Below, piece by piece: positions 1-10,469 of a stretch of 64,000 nt of DNA. This DNA is from Competibacter_A sp037045535 (GTDB lineage Bacteria > Pseudomonadota > Gammaproteobacteria > Competibacterales > Competibacteraceae), in contig JBAOHI010000073.1 in NCBI GenBank assembly GCA_037045535.1, positions 709,812-773,811 of the forward strand, written 5' to 3'. Both the position numbers and the translations under genes were made by a program. Numbering within the stretch: the first letter of the stretch is position 1; the number at the start of each line of letters is the position of its first letter. The notes beneath the pieces were generated by a model, which saw only the letters and a list, made by a program, of their open reading frames with translations, had not been told where the DNA came from and searched no databases.

Positions 1-1
1 C

Positions 2-1705
2 GAAGTTTCCTTGCAGCCCCTGATTTTTGACTTGCTCTGGCATCTCGTCGAAAACCAGGATCGGGTTGTGAGCAAAGAGGAACTGCTCGACACCCTGTGG
101 TCCGGTGTGATCGTCACGGAGAGTTCCTTGCAACGAGCGGTCAGTCTGGCGCGAGCGGCCTTGCAGCAGGGCGGACTGGGAGAAGCGATCCGCAACTATG
201 CGCGGCGGGGATACCGCTTCCATATCGACGCTCTAGAACCGGTGACCGATGCCACCCCGCACGAGACCTCTGCGACCACCGAGGCGGACCGCTGCTTCGC
301 CCACGCCCAGTGGAAGGCTGCCACGCAAGGCTTCGCCGAGGCGGATCGCGCGGCGCCGCTGGACGCGGAATCGCTCGAACGTTGGGCCAACGCCGCCCTG
401 TACGCAGGCGATCTGGCGAGCGCCGTGCTCCCCTTGGAGCGCGCCGCCGTTTCCTATTCCAGCCGGGGCGAGCATGAGGCGGCTGCCCGGGTCACGATCG
501 GCCTGGCACGCATCCAACTTGAGTCATTGAATGTGGCGGTGGCTCAAGGCTGTCTGCGTCGCGCGACGCGTTTGCTGAGCGGACTACCCCGTGGCGAACA
601 GCATGGCTTCCTGGCGTGGATGACGGCGCGACTGTATTTGAATAACGGTGACTTGCCCGAGGCCATCCGATACGCGCTGGAGGCTCGCGACATCGGACGC
701 GCGTTACAAAACACGGATATCGAGACCATGGGCCTTCTGTTATGGGGCATCGGGCTGCAAGCTAACGGCGAGACCACTCTTGGCATGGAATTGCAGGACG
801 AGGCCGCTGCTGCCGTGCTGGCGGGCGACATCTCGCCCCTGGTGGGAGGGTTGGTTTACTGCGGCGTCATTTCCAGTTGCTGCAACTGCGGCGATTGGCC
901 GCGCGCCGAGCAATGGACAGACAGTTTCACGCGCTGGTGTGAGCGCAGCAACATCGAGACCTTCTCTGGAGCCTGCCTCATCCATCGGGCGGAAATCTTC
1001 GCCGTATCGGGCAAGCTGGATCAAGCGCGGGATACGATCAGCCGGGGCGATTCGATCATTCGCAGCGGCGCCCCTTGGGCACTCGGGGATGCCTACCGTC
1101 TGATGGGAGATTTGCACCTCGCCTGTGGGGAGATGGATGCGGCGGAGCGTGATTATCAGCACGCCTACCAACACGGCTTCGACCCGTACCCCGGTTACGC
1201 GATCCTGCTCCATCGGCGCGGTCGCAGCGGTGAGGCGATCAGAGGGCTGAAGCGTGCCGCAGCGCTGACCCACTGGCTGGCGGGCGAACGCAGAGGCTGC
1301 TGTCTCGCTCACGCCGCCGAGATTGCGGCCCTCGCGGGACAACTGGACGAAGCGCGTGCGCTCCTCGAGATTCTCGACCAGTCACCCAAACTGTGGGAGT
1401 CGGGTGCTGTCACCGGTCAGGTCGAACGTGCTCGCGCCGAGTTCCTCTGGGCGACGGGGCAGGAGGACGAAGCATTCGGCTTATTTCGCCGCGCCATCGA
1501 AACCCTCAAGCGCAAGCGCGCCATCATGGACGCGGCGCTAGCCCGCCTGCGGCTAGCGGAGGCTTTCGTCGCGCGGGGCGAGCATGCGGCGGCGGACATG
1601 GAACTCCATGCCGCCGAAGCGGTGTTCGAAGCCGCCGGCGCCACCGGATATCTGGCGCAATGCCAAGCCCTGCGAACCACGGCGATGCGAGCGTCATCCA
1701 AGTAA
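2..1705 (+). CDS. Winged-helix (OmpR/CadC-type) regulator with TPR domain, 5' truncated
   Basis: The frame is already open at base 2, so the true start lies upstream of the window. The visible N-terminus carries a Trans_reg_C-type winged helix over about the first 65 residues (the vvSkeeLldtLW pattern and the YARRGYRF wing). After a short linker come roughly 450 residues of Ala/Leu-rich helical repeats that read as TPRs, where pairs of helices alternate with conserved small residues. Proteins of this layout are one-component transcription factors whose TPR part senses a ligand or partner. No receiver domain, membrane segment or nucleotide-binding motif is visible. The target is unknown. It is followed convergently by the TauE gene. 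Confidence 0.75.
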   Translation, partial: EVSLQPLIFDLLWHLVENQDRVVSKEELLDTLWSGVIVTESSLQRAVSLARAALQQGGLGEAIRNYARRGYRFHIDALEPVTDATPHETSATTEADRCFAHAQWKAATQGFAEADRAAPLDAESLERWANAALYAGDLASAVLPLERAAVSYSSRGEHEAAARVTIGLARIQLESLNVAVAQGCLRRATRLLSGLPRGEQHGFLAWMTARLYLNNGDLPEAIRYALEARDIGRALQNTDIETMGLLLWGIGLQANGETTLGMELQDEAAAAVLAGDISPLVGGLVYCGVISSCCNCGDWPRAEQWTDSFTRWCERSNIETFSGACLIHRAEIFAVSGKLDQARDTISRGDSIIRSGAPWALGDAYRLMGDLHLACGEMDAAERDYQHAYQHGFDPYPGYAILLHRRGRSGEAIRGLKRAAALTHWLAGERRGCCLAHAAEIAALAGQLDEARALLEILDQSPKLWESGAVTGQVERARAEFLWATGQEDEAFGLFRRAIETLKRKRAIMDAALARLRLAEAFVARGEHAAADMELHAAEAVFEAAGATGYLAQCQALRTTAMRASSK

Positions 1706-1778
1706 CGCGAGTAACGTGTCCGGGGCTTGCACGTTCGATGGGATGTCGCCATTACCCGCTATTCCACCGGATAGTGGT

Positions 1779-2606
1779 TCAATACACCACTAGCTTGACC
1801 AACATAAACACCGCCACCGCCACGATCATCCCGGCGAACAGCTTTTGCAGGGTAGGTCCGGCGATGCGTCGCCCCACGGCGATTCCCGATGCCATGCCGC
1901 CCAAACCGCCCAACACGAAGCCGGTGGTCGTGCCGACATCCAAGCGATGACCGGCAAGAATGTGGGACAGCAACCCAATCATACTGATGATCGCGATCAC
2001 CCACAGCGAGGTAGCGACCGCCCGCCGCATCGGCAACGAAGCCACCAGCACCAGCGCCGGCACGATCAGAAAGCCGCCGCCCACGCCGAACAGTCCGGAC
2101 AGCAAGCCGGTGGCAGAACCGGCCAGTGCCAGCCGTACCGCGCAACGCGAGGTGAATTGTAGCTGGCCAGTAGGATCATAGCGGCAGACCGGGCTAGCGC
2201 TGTCGTCGCTGGGGTCGGCGCCGGCGCGGACGATGCGGGTTTCCTCCGGTCGGCGGCTGGCTTGCCGCCACATGCGCAACGCTATCCCCAGCATCAGCAG
2301 GGCGAAACACGTCAAGAGCGCCGATTCCGAAAAGCGGGGACTCAGCCAGGCACCCAACGGTGCGCCGATGATGCCGGATAGACCGAAGATGACCGCGATC
2401 CGGTATTCGGCCTGGCCGTCGCGCCAACGCGCCAAGCCACCGCCCAGCGCGGTCGCGCCGACAGCCGCCAGCGAGATGACCACCGCCGCGTGCGCCGGTA
2501 CGTGCAGTCCGTACACCAACAAAGGTACGGCAAACACGGAGCCGCCGCCGCCGGTCAGGCCCAGCGCAAAACCGATAATCAGGCCAAATAGCAGACTGAG
2601 AATCAT
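1779..2606 (-). CDS. TauE/SafE family sulfite exporter-like membrane protein
   Basis: The 275-residue protein is almost entirely hydrophobic, with about seven or eight membrane segments, and has the Gly-rich internal repeats of the TauE/SafE (DUF81) family: FALGLTGGGGSVFAVPLL near the N-terminus and GLLSGLFGVGGGFLIVPAL in the second half. Family members export sulfite, sulfoacetate or related anions, but the substrate cannot be read from sequence. The ATG is preceded by an AAGGA ribosome site. It is the last gene of a minus-strand run (dehydratase, PhzF, TauE), each spaced by 23 bp, which implies one transcript. Confidence 0.82.
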   Translation of the reverse strand: MILSLLFGLIIGFALGLTGGGGSVFAVPLLVYGLHVPAHAAVVISLAAVGATALGGGLARWRDGQAEYRIAVIFGLSGIIGAPLGAWLSPRFSESALLTCFALLMLGIALRMWRQASRRPEETRIVRAGADPSDDSASPVCRYDPTGQLQFTSRCAVRLALAGSATGLLSGLFGVGGGFLIVPALVLVASLPMRRAVATSLWVIAIISMIGLLSHILAGHRLDVGTTTGFVLGGLGGMASGIAVGRRIAGPTLQKLFAGMIVAVAVFMLVKLVVY

Positions 2607-2629
2607 GGCACATTATCCTTTGAATTCGA

Positions 2630-3418
2630 TCAGATCTCGATCATGATTTCCGCTTCCATGAAGGTGACGGCCCGGCCCGCCAGCTTGACTCGGTCACCTT
2701 GCAATTCACATTCGATTTCCCCGCCACGTTTGGAAACCTGCCGTGCCGACAGGCGGTTTTTCCCCAGCCGAGCCGCCCAGTACGGGGCCAGCTCGCAGTG
2801 GGCCGAACCCGTCACGGGATCTTCCGGGATGCCGAATTTAGGGGCGAAGAACCGGCTGACGAAATCTACGTCTTGTCCGCGCGCCGTCACGATGACCCCT
2901 CGACGGTCCAGTCGCCGCAGTGCTTCGAAATTGGGGACGACGGCACGAACCCGTTCATCCGATTCAAACACGCAAACATAATCGGCGGCAGCCAGCGTCT
3001 CCACTGGTTGGCATCCCAATCCTTCGATTAAAGCATCGGGTGCAACGCAAGACTGGGGTGGCGCAGCGGGAAAATCCATCACCAACCACGATCCTTGCCG
3101 CTCCACCAGCAGTTCCCCGCTGCGCGTCTGAAATGCGATGACCGGTTGCCGATAGCCCAGAATCTCGAACAGTACGTGAGCCGTTGCCAGGGTTGCGTGG
3201 CCGCACAAATCCACCTCGGCGACCGGCGTGAACCAGCGCAGATGAAAGCCGGTAGGAGAAGGCACGAAAAAAGCGGTTTCGGACAGGTTGTTTTCCTCGG
3301 CGATGGCTTGGAGGATGCGATCTTCCAACCAAGCATCGAGCGGAACGACCGCGGCCGGATTGCCCTCGAACACGCGCGCCGCAAACGCATCGATTTGATA
3401 TTGCTTGAGCCTTGCCAT
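2630..3418 (-). CDS. PhzF family isomerase/epimerase-like protein
   Basis: The 262-residue protein starts with the PhzF signature (YQIDAFAARVFEGNPAAVV), followed by NNLSETAFF, which holds the Glu aligned to the catalytic Glu of PhzF (Glu47 here). The C-terminal half has the EDPVTGSAHC segment typical of the family. Length is normal. PhzF proteins fold like diaminopimelate epimerase and isomerise small acids; outside phenazine operons their substrates are mostly unknown, and no phenazine genes are seen here. It is 23 bp downstream of the dehydratase gene and 23 bp upstream of TauE, which suggests a shared amino-acid or organic-acid role. Confidence 0.85.
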   Translation of the reverse strand: MARLKQYQIDAFAARVFEGNPAAVVPLDAWLEDRILQAIAEENNLSETAFFVPSPTGFHLRWFTPVAEVDLCGHATLATAHVLFEILGYRQPVIAFQTRSGELLVERQGSWLVMDFPAAPPQSCVAPDALIEGLGCQPVETLAAADYVCVFESDERVRAVVPNFEALRRLDRRGVIVTARGQDVDFVSRFFAPKFGIPEDPVTGSAHCELAPYWAARLGKNRLSARQVSKRGGEIECELQGDRVKLAGRAVTFMEAEIMIEI

Positions 3419-3441
3419 GCAGGATTCCTACGTGGTCGAGA

Positions 3442-4419
3442 TCAGATTTCGACTGGGCCACTGTCCTCGGCGAGCACGGCGGCATACGCTTGCCGATCCA
3501 CGTTGCCGCCCGATAGCACTACCGCAATTCGACGGCCCACGATTCGCGATTTCTCCTGAAGGGCGGCAGCCAACCCAGCGGCGCCTGCGCCTTCGGCGAC
3601 GTTGTGAGTACACTCGAACAGCAAGCGCATCACGGCAGCGATCTCGCCGTCGGTGACCTGGACGACGCGATCCACTCCGCGCCAGATCGTTTCCAACGCC
3701 TCGGGTTCCGGCGTGCGACAGGCCATGCCGTCAGCGATTTGCGTGGTAACGGGATGTTCGACCAAACGTCGCGCCACAAAGGAGTGGGCATAGGCCGGCG
3801 CTTGAGCGGATACGACCCCGACGATTTCGGTCTTCAAGCCCAAGGCATCCCGGGCAGCGATCATCCCGCAAATTCCCGAACCGAGCCCGATCGGCACATA
3901 CGCAACGTCGATATCAGAAACGGCCCGCAGGAGTTCCAAACTGTAGGTGGCCACTCCGCTCACCAGCAGCCGGTGAAAAGATGGCACCAGATGCAGTTCC
4001 CGCTCACACGCCAAGGTTTGGGCATGTTCTCGGGCAGATTGAAAATCGTCGCCGTGCTCGATCAACTCGACGCCCAGCGCTCGCATGGCGGCGTTTTTCT
4101 CCCGGCCGTTGCCGTGGGGCACGACGATAATCGCCGGGATTCCGAACCGCCGCGCCGCGTAACCGACCGATTGACCGTGATTGCCACGCGTGGCGCTGAT
4201 GACGCCTTTGATGCCCGGAGCGGAACGGGCAAGCTGGTCGAAGTAGACCAGCCCGCCGCGAATCTTGAAAGCGCCGACCGGGGTGTGGTTTTCGTGTTTG
4301 ATCCAGATTTCCGTGCCGAGCCGCTCGCAGAGTAAAGGCCATCGATATTGTGGCGTGGGCGGGATGACGGCGTAGACAATTCGGCCGGCGGATTCGAGTT
4401 CGTTCAGGGTGAGTTGCAT
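3442..4419 (-). CDS. PLP-dependent threonine/serine dehydratase-like enzyme
   Basis: The 325-residue fold-type II PLP enzyme has its Schiff-base lysine at K52 in HTPVGAFKIRGG, the conserved TRGNHGQSVGYAA segment, a glycine-rich phosphate loop (GLGSGICGMI) and the C-terminal VVLSGGNVD motif. This fits L-threonine/L-serine ammonia-lyases of the catabolic TdcB type or serine racemase-like enzymes. There is no C-terminal ACT domain, so isoleucine feedback as in biosynthetic IlvA is not expected. It is the first gene of the three-gene operon with PhzF and TauE. Exact substrate is inferred. Confidence 0.82.
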   Translation of the reverse strand: MQLTLNELESAGRIVYAVIPPTPQYRWPLLCERLGTEIWIKHENHTPVGAFKIRGGLVYFDQLARSAPGIKGVISATRGNHGQSVGYAARRFGIPAIIVVPHGNGREKNAAMRALGVELIEHGDDFQSAREHAQTLACERELHLVPSFHRLLVSGVATYSLELLRAVSDIDVAYVPIGLGSGICGMIAARDALGLKTEIVGVVSAQAPAYAHSFVARRLVEHPVTTQIADGMACRTPEPEALETIWRGVDRVVQVTDGEIAAVMRLLFECTHNVAEGAGAAGLAAALQEKSRIVGRRIAVVLSGGNVDRQAYAAVLAEDSGPVEI

Positions 4420-4489
4420 GGCAGCAGTCCGCGCCCTTCGGAGCGCGATTGGTCACCGCGCTTCGCTAGCAGGCTGAATGTTTGGAATC

Positions 4490-4537
4490 AAAAAGCGGTG
4501 TTCCCGCCCGGCTTCGAACCGCGACGTGAACACCGCT
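4490..4537 (-). terminator. Rho-independent terminator downstream of icd
   Basis: On the minus strand, just past the icd stop, a perfect 10-bp stem (AGCGGTGTTC with GAACACCGCT) closes a GC-rich 24-nt loop and runs into TTTTTG. It separates icd from the dehydratase operon. Confidence 0.75.
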
Positions 4538-4567
4538 CCGATGTTTTAACGGCAGCCGACGATTAGA

Positions 4568-6334
<1,767 letters not shown>

Positions 6335-6512
6335 GAACCCTCCTGACGCTAATGAGTTTTTCCACAGAGGTGCTGGAAGTGGATGGGATGCTTGACAGAT
6401 GCCGCGTTCGACGCGAAAAAAGCGCGTTTAAACTACACGCAAACGTCTTTTCTGTCCACGATGACCAGATGAGGAAGAATCGCTCCCTGTTTTCAAATTT
6501 CACGTTATTGCC
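6335..6512. promoter_or_regulatory. Divergent promoter region icd/oxyR
   Basis: This 178-bp spacer must drive both icd (minus) and oxyR (plus). It is less GC-rich than its flanks, with a T-rich stretch before the oxyR start. OxyR proteins commonly bind their own divergent promoter, but I could not assign a convincing OxyR tetranucleotide array by eye. Confidence 0.45.
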
Positions 6513-7454
6513 ATGACTTTGAACGAATTGCGCTACATCGTCGCTGTCGCTCGTGAGCGGCATTTCGGTCGCGCCGCCGAAGCGTGTCACATTAGCCAAC
6601 CCACGCTGAGCGTAGCGGTACGCAAGCTGGAAGACGAACTGGGCGTGGCGCTGTTCGAGCGTGCGCCTGGCGAGGTGGCGATCACGCCGGTTGGTCGGCG
6701 CATCGTTGAGCAGGCCCAGCGCGTGCTGGAAGAAGCCGCCGCCGTCAAACGGCTCGCCAGCCAGGGCCAGGACGAGCTGGCCGGTATCCTGCGGCTCGGC
6801 GTCATTTACACGATCGGACCTTACCTGCTGCCGCATCTGATTCCGCGCTTGCGCCGCCGAGCACCTCACATGCCGTTGCAGATCGAGGAGAACTATACGG
6901 CGGTGTTGAACGAACGGCTCAAGGACGGCGAGCTGGACGTGCTGATCCTGTCGCTGCCATTCCAGGAACCGGGGGTAGTGACGCGGTCCATATACGAAGA
7001 GCCCTTCGTGGTGTTGGTGCCGACCGGCCATCCGCTGGAGCAGGCGACCACCATCGACGCGCCGACTCTGGCTCGGCAGGATTTGCTGCTACTTGGACCC
7101 GGCCACTGCTTTCGGGATCAAGTTCTGCGCTTCTGTCCTGAGTGCAACCGGTTGAGCGTAGCCTCGGACAACATGCAAAGAACACTGGAGGGCAGCTCGC
7201 TGGAGACTATCCGCTTGATGGTCGCCACCGGAATGGGCATCACCATTCTGCCCTATACCTCGGTCAGTGGTTATGCCCAGGTCAGCGATCTACTCAGCGT
7301 TCGGCCGTTCGCAGCGCCGGCGCCGACTCGGGTCGTGGCATTGGCCTGGCGCAAAAGTTTTCCACGCCATCGCGTCATCGATCTATTGGCGGAAGCGATT
7401 CATGCTTGCCCACTGGGCGAAGCGGTCCAGCTGCTGGAACCGGCGGCGGGGTGA
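6513..7454 (+). CDS. oxyR: Hydrogen-peroxide-sensing LysR regulator OxyR
   Basis: The 313-residue LysR-type regulator has an N-terminal winged helix (residues 1-60, HFGRAAEACHISQPTLS) and a substrate-like effector domain. The peroxidatic and resolving cysteines fall at C199 (GHCFRDQ) and C208 (CPEC), the same numbers as in E. coli OxyR, which form the activating disulfide. This is strong evidence for a true H2O2 sensor rather than a generic LysR protein. The last 80 bp overlap the 3' end of trmO on the other strand. No catalase or alkyl hydroperoxide reductase gene is next to it. Confidence 0.93.
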   Translation: MTLNELRYIVAVARERHFGRAAEACHISQPTLSVAVRKLEDELGVALFERAPGEVAITPVGRRIVEQAQRVLEEAAAVKRLASQGQDELAGILRLGVIYTIGPYLLPHLIPRLRRRAPHMPLQIEENYTAVLNERLKDGELDVLILSLPFQEPGVVTRSIYEEPFVVLVPTGHPLEQATTIDAPTLARQDLLLLGPGHCFRDQVLRFCPECNRLSVASDNMQRTLEGSSLETIRLMVATGMGITILPYTSVSGYAQVSDLLSVRPFAAPAPTRVVALAWRKSFPRHRVIDLLAEAIHACPLGEAVQLLEPAAG

Positions 7455-8148
7455 TTTCCGGCTCGATATCGGTCACATACGCCAGGTCGCCGCGCATTTC
7501 CCAGCGCACGTCGCAATCGTGCAGCTTCATACCGTAATGCTGGGGCGCGGCCTGGGACCGCTCGTAAGCTGGGCGGGGATCATGACGCAACAATTGAACG
7601 ATCAGCTCACGTAAGTCGCCGCATGGCCAAGCCGCGCAAAACGCCGCCGCCGCCCCGCTGAATTCGACCGTCAATCCCGACATCGGCGCTTCGGTCGCGA
7701 ATCCTCCGGTCGCGGTCGGAATGGAGTCGGCGTAGGGCAAATAGGGCTTGATATCCAGCACTGGCGTTCCGTCCAGCAAATCCACCCCACTGAGATGCAG
7801 CGTGATACGCCCCTGCTCGGTCGTGATCCGGTCCAGCGCCACCGCTGACAAACCGATCGGATTAGGCCGAAACGGGGAGCGAGTAGCAAACACGCCCAAG
7901 CGCCGGTTACCACCCAGCCGGGGCGGGCGCACTGTCGGCCGCCAGCGACCCGCTGGCACACCGTGGAATGCGAACACCAACCAAAGATGCGAGAAACCTT
8001 CCAACCCGCGCACCGTCGCCGGCTGATTGTAAGGGGGTAGCAATTCCAGCGCTGCTCGCGCCGCCGGAGCCAATCCCGCCTGACGCGGAATGCCAAACCT
8101 TTCGCGAAAGCAGGAGCGCACGATGCCGACGGGCGCGAACCGGAACAC
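7375..8148 (-). CDS. trmO: tRNA (N6-threonylcarbamoyladenosine-37) N6-methyltransferase TrmO-like
   Basis: The 257-residue protein matches the TsaA/YaeB (TrmO) family: an N-terminal PVGIVRSCFRERFGIPRQ strand-loop, GFSHLWLVFAFH, RSPFRPNPIGLSAV and DGTPVLDIKPYLPYAD. In E. coli the enzyme methylates t6A37 of threonine tRNA using S-adenosylmethionine. The start is GTG directly after the corA stop, so translation is probably coupled. About 25 residues at the C-terminus extend past the usual family end (after VTDIEPE) and overlap oxyR antisense. Confidence 0.88.
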   Translation of the reverse strand: MFRFAPVGIVRSCFRERFGIPRQAGLAPAARAALELLPPYNQPATVRGLEGFSHLWLVFAFHGVPAGRWRPTVRPPRLGGNRRLGVFATRSPFRPNPIGLSAVALDRITTEQGRITLHLSGVDLLDGTPVLDIKPYLPYADSIPTATGGFATEAPMSGLTVEFSGAAAAFCAAWPCGDLRELIVQLLRHDPRPAYERSQAAPQHYGMKLHDCDVRWEMRGDLAYVTDIEPEITPPPVPAAGPLRPVGKHESLPPIDR

Positions 8149-9120
8149 CTACAACCACCCCGATTTCTTGAGATAGCGGTAGAGGCACAGGCAGGCAACG
8201 CCCACGCTGCCCATCACAATGGGATAGCCATACGTCCATTCCAGCTCGGGAAACCACCCTTTGAAGTTCATGCCGTAAATACTGAACACCATGGTCGGAA
8301 TCGCCAGTAGCGCGCCCCAACCGGCCAGCTTCTTGGTCGCCTCGTTCTGGCGAGATGCGCCCAGCGACAGGCTGATTTGCAGGGCAAGCGCCAGCGTTTC
8401 CCGGATGGTGTCTATCGACTCGTTGATACGCAGCGCGTGATCGTGGACATCACGAAAATAGGGCCGAATATCGTCAGAAATTTGGCTGTCGAATACGTCG
8501 GTCAGCAAATAGTTGCACACTTCGGTGAGCGGTGCCGCGGCACGGCGTAATTCCACCAGATCGCGCTTGAGTTCGTACAAACGGCTGATGTCGCCCTCAT
8601 CGAAATCGCCCTTGAAAAACCGCTCTTCCAACTCCTCCACTGCATCCTCAACGGTATTGAGAATCGGAAAATAGTTGTCCACCACAAAATCGAGGATAGC
8701 GTACAGCACAAAACCTGGCCCCTTGCTCAGCAGGCGCGGTGCGCGTTCGCAACGATCGCGCACCGAAGCATAGGGCAACGAAGCACCATGCCGCACCGAT
8801 ACCAGATAGCGAGGGCCAACGAACAGATGAGTTTCGCCGAAATCCACCTTGCCATCGTTGGCCTGAGCGGTGCGCAGCACCACGAACAGACAATCGCCGT
8901 AACGCTCCACCTTGGGGCGCTGGTGGGCATGATGGGCGTCCTCGGCGGCGAGTTCGTGCAAGCCGAACAGCTCCTTGACCCGGACCATCAAATCCTCGTC
9001 CGGTTCGCGCAAGCCTAGCCAAACAAAAGCATCGGTTCGCTCGCACAGCGTCGGAATATCCTCCAGCGTGATGCTGGACAGCTTGCGGCCGTCGGCGTAG
9101 GCCGTGCAGTTCACAATCAT
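8149..9120 (-). CDS. corA: CorA family magnesium/cobalt transporter
   Basis: The 323-residue protein has a long charged N-terminal cytoplasmic domain, two C-terminal membrane segments and the selectivity motif GMN in the sequence YGMNFKG, all diagnostic of CorA. The ATG at 9120 is preferred over the longer open frame to 9264 because MIVNCTAY matches family N-termini and the extra residues look untranslated. CorA pentamers import Mg2+ and Co2+. It ends directly before the GTG of trmO. Confidence 0.9.
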   Translation of the reverse strand: MIVNCTAYADGRKLSSITLEDIPTLCERTDAFVWLGLREPDEDLMVRVKELFGLHELAAEDAHHAHQRPKVERYGDCLFVVLRTAQANDGKVDFGETHLFVGPRYLVSVRHGASLPYASVRDRCERAPRLLSKGPGFVLYAILDFVVDNYFPILNTVEDAVEELEERFFKGDFDEGDISRLYELKRDLVELRRAAAPLTEVCNYLLTDVFDSQISDDIRPYFRDVHDHALRINESIDTIRETLALALQISLSLGASRQNEATKKLAGWGALLAIPTMVFSIYGMNFKGWFPELEWTYGYPIVMGSVGVACLCLYRYLKKSGWL

Positions 9121-9184
9121 GGGTCGTACCCGGTGGGGGTCAAGGCCGGGCAAGCCGGGTAAGGGGTGGTAGAGGCTTGAGCGA

Positions 9185-9889
9185 TCAGTGGGGATGGCGG
9201 TGTGGTCGCGTCTCGGGCCGATACGGCTCTTCGCGGTCGTGCAGGTGCATCCGATAGTCAACAAAACCCGGACAATCGTCGAAATGAAGGAATGGATTGC
9301 CGGCGAGTTGCTCGGTCATGGTCGAGGTGGGAGTGATACCGTAATTGTGGCCAGGCCGGATCAGAGTGCCGCCCGGCAATCGCTCGCCTAAGCGTCGCAA
9401 AGTATGGTACATCTGTTCCGGGTCGCCGCCGCGCAAATCGCAGCGCCCGCAGCCGAACACGAACAGCGTATCGCCGGTGAGCACTTGGTCACCCAAACGA
9501 TAGCAGGCGGAACCGGGGGTATGGCCGGGGGTATGCAGGATTTCGATTTCGGTCTCGCCTAGCCGAATGCGGTCGCCACCCTCGTGCAGGGTCGGCAGAT
9601 CGAGATAGCGGTTCCAGAACGCCGCTTCGGTCCTCAGCAGATGCAGCTGGGCATCGCCGTGGTTCAGCAGGGCTTCAACGCCGTTGATATGATCGAAATG
9701 GCTGTGGGTGAGTAGAATGTCGGTGATTCTCATCCCGTGTCGTTCGCATAGAGCGATGATGCTCGGCACGTCCCAAGCCGGATCCACCACCGCTGCCCGA
9801 TCACTAGCACGGTCGTGGATCACATAGATGAAATTGCCCATCCGTCCGAGTTCCAGGGCATGGATGGCGTAAGGTAGATCGACGGTCAT
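9185..9889 (-). CDS. MBL-fold metallohydrolase (glyoxalase II/ETHE1-like)
   Basis: The 234-residue protein carries the metallo-beta-lactamase metal motif THSHFDH (H62, H64, D66, H67), HTPGHTPGS, GDTLF and RPGHNYG, giving a full binuclear site. The segment GCGRCDLRGGDPEQMY resembles ETHE1/glyoxalase II relatives that cleave glutathione thioesters or oxidise persulfides. It lacks the C-terminal substrate domain of classic glyoxalase II. The start at 9889 has a GGAG ribosome site; the longer open frame to 10219 runs antisense through the next gene and is rejected. It is divergent from the Mth938-like gene. Confidence 0.85.
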   Translation of the reverse strand: MTVDLPYAIHALELGRMGNFIYVIHDRASDRAAVVDPAWDVPSIIALCERHGMRITDILLTHSHFDHINGVEALLNHGDAQLHLLRTEAAFWNRYLDLPTLHEGGDRIRLGETEIEILHTPGHTPGSACYRLGDQVLTGDTLFVFGCGRCDLRGGDPEQMYHTLRRLGERLPGGTLIRPGHNYGITPTSTMTEQLAGNPFLHFDDCPGFVDYRMHLHDREEPYRPETRPHRHPH

Positions 9890-9991
9890 CGCTCGTTCTC
9901 CAGAGAGGGAAAGTGATCGCGCGGCGCCGCCAGCGGTTCGGCGGGCGCGGATGGCCTCGTTCGGATTGTATCGGTTCGGAGAAAATTGCTC

Positions 9992-10369
9992 ATGCGCTTC
10001 AGCCTCGAAATCGACGCCCACCGTTACTTCGTCAGAAGCTATGGGCCGGGCTGGGTCAACATCAGCGAACGGGAAATCCGTCAGAGCCTGATCGTCACGC
10101 CGGAACGACTGGTGACAGATTGGCCGCCGCAAGCATTTGCCGATTTGGAGGAGAGCCACTTCGAAGCGGTCGCCCAGCTCACACCTGAGATTGTGGTACT
10201 GGGCACGGGCAGCCGGCAACAGTTCCCCTCTCCCCGGCTAATCCGGTCGTTGCTGGCGAAGGGCATCGGCGTGGAAGTCATGGATACGGCCGCCGCCTGC
10301 CGCACTTACAATATCATCATGCTGGAAGGCCGCCGGGTTGCGGCGGCCTTGCTGATGATTGCGGACTGA
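9992..10369 (+). CDS. Mth938-like domain (DUF498) protein
   Basis: The 125-residue protein belongs to the Mth938/DUF498 family: an N-terminal beta-rich part (YGPGWVNISER), then IVVLGTGSRQQFPS and the C-terminal GIGVEVMDTAAACRTYNIIMLEGR segment. The function of bacterial members is unknown; the mitochondrial relative NDUFAF3 assists complex I assembly. The ATG at 9992 sits nine bases after a GGAGA site, which fixes the start against an upstream TTG. Confidence 0.85.
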   Translation: MRFSLEIDAHRYFVRSYGPGWVNISEREIRQSLIVTPERLVTDWPPQAFADLEESHFEAVAQLTPEIVVLGTGSRQQFPSPRLIRSLLAKGIGVEVMDTAAACRTYNIIMLEGRRVAAALLMIAD

Positions 10370-10457
10370 CGCCTTCCCCGCAACATTCCGCCCGCACCGC
10401 AGTGACTAGCCCCGGTTTGCCAGGCGAACCTGCCAGACCGGCGGCGCGGGGAAGGCG
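10370..10457. terminator. Long inverted repeat between converging genes (possible bidirectional terminator)
   Basis: A perfect 12-bp inverted repeat (CGCCTTCCCCGC at 10370-10381 and GCGGGGAAGGCG at 10446-10457) frames 64 nt with further GC-rich pairing. It lies between the ends of the Mth938-like gene and rpoS. No clear T run follows on either side, so terminator function is tentative. Confidence 0.4.
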
Positions 10458-10469
10458 ACTAGGGAACGC

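Noticed and set aside
9264..10219. Longer N-terminal versions of CorA and the MBL-fold protein
   Set aside because: The extra residues lack family similarity, and the MBL extension would run antisense through the Mth938-like gene.
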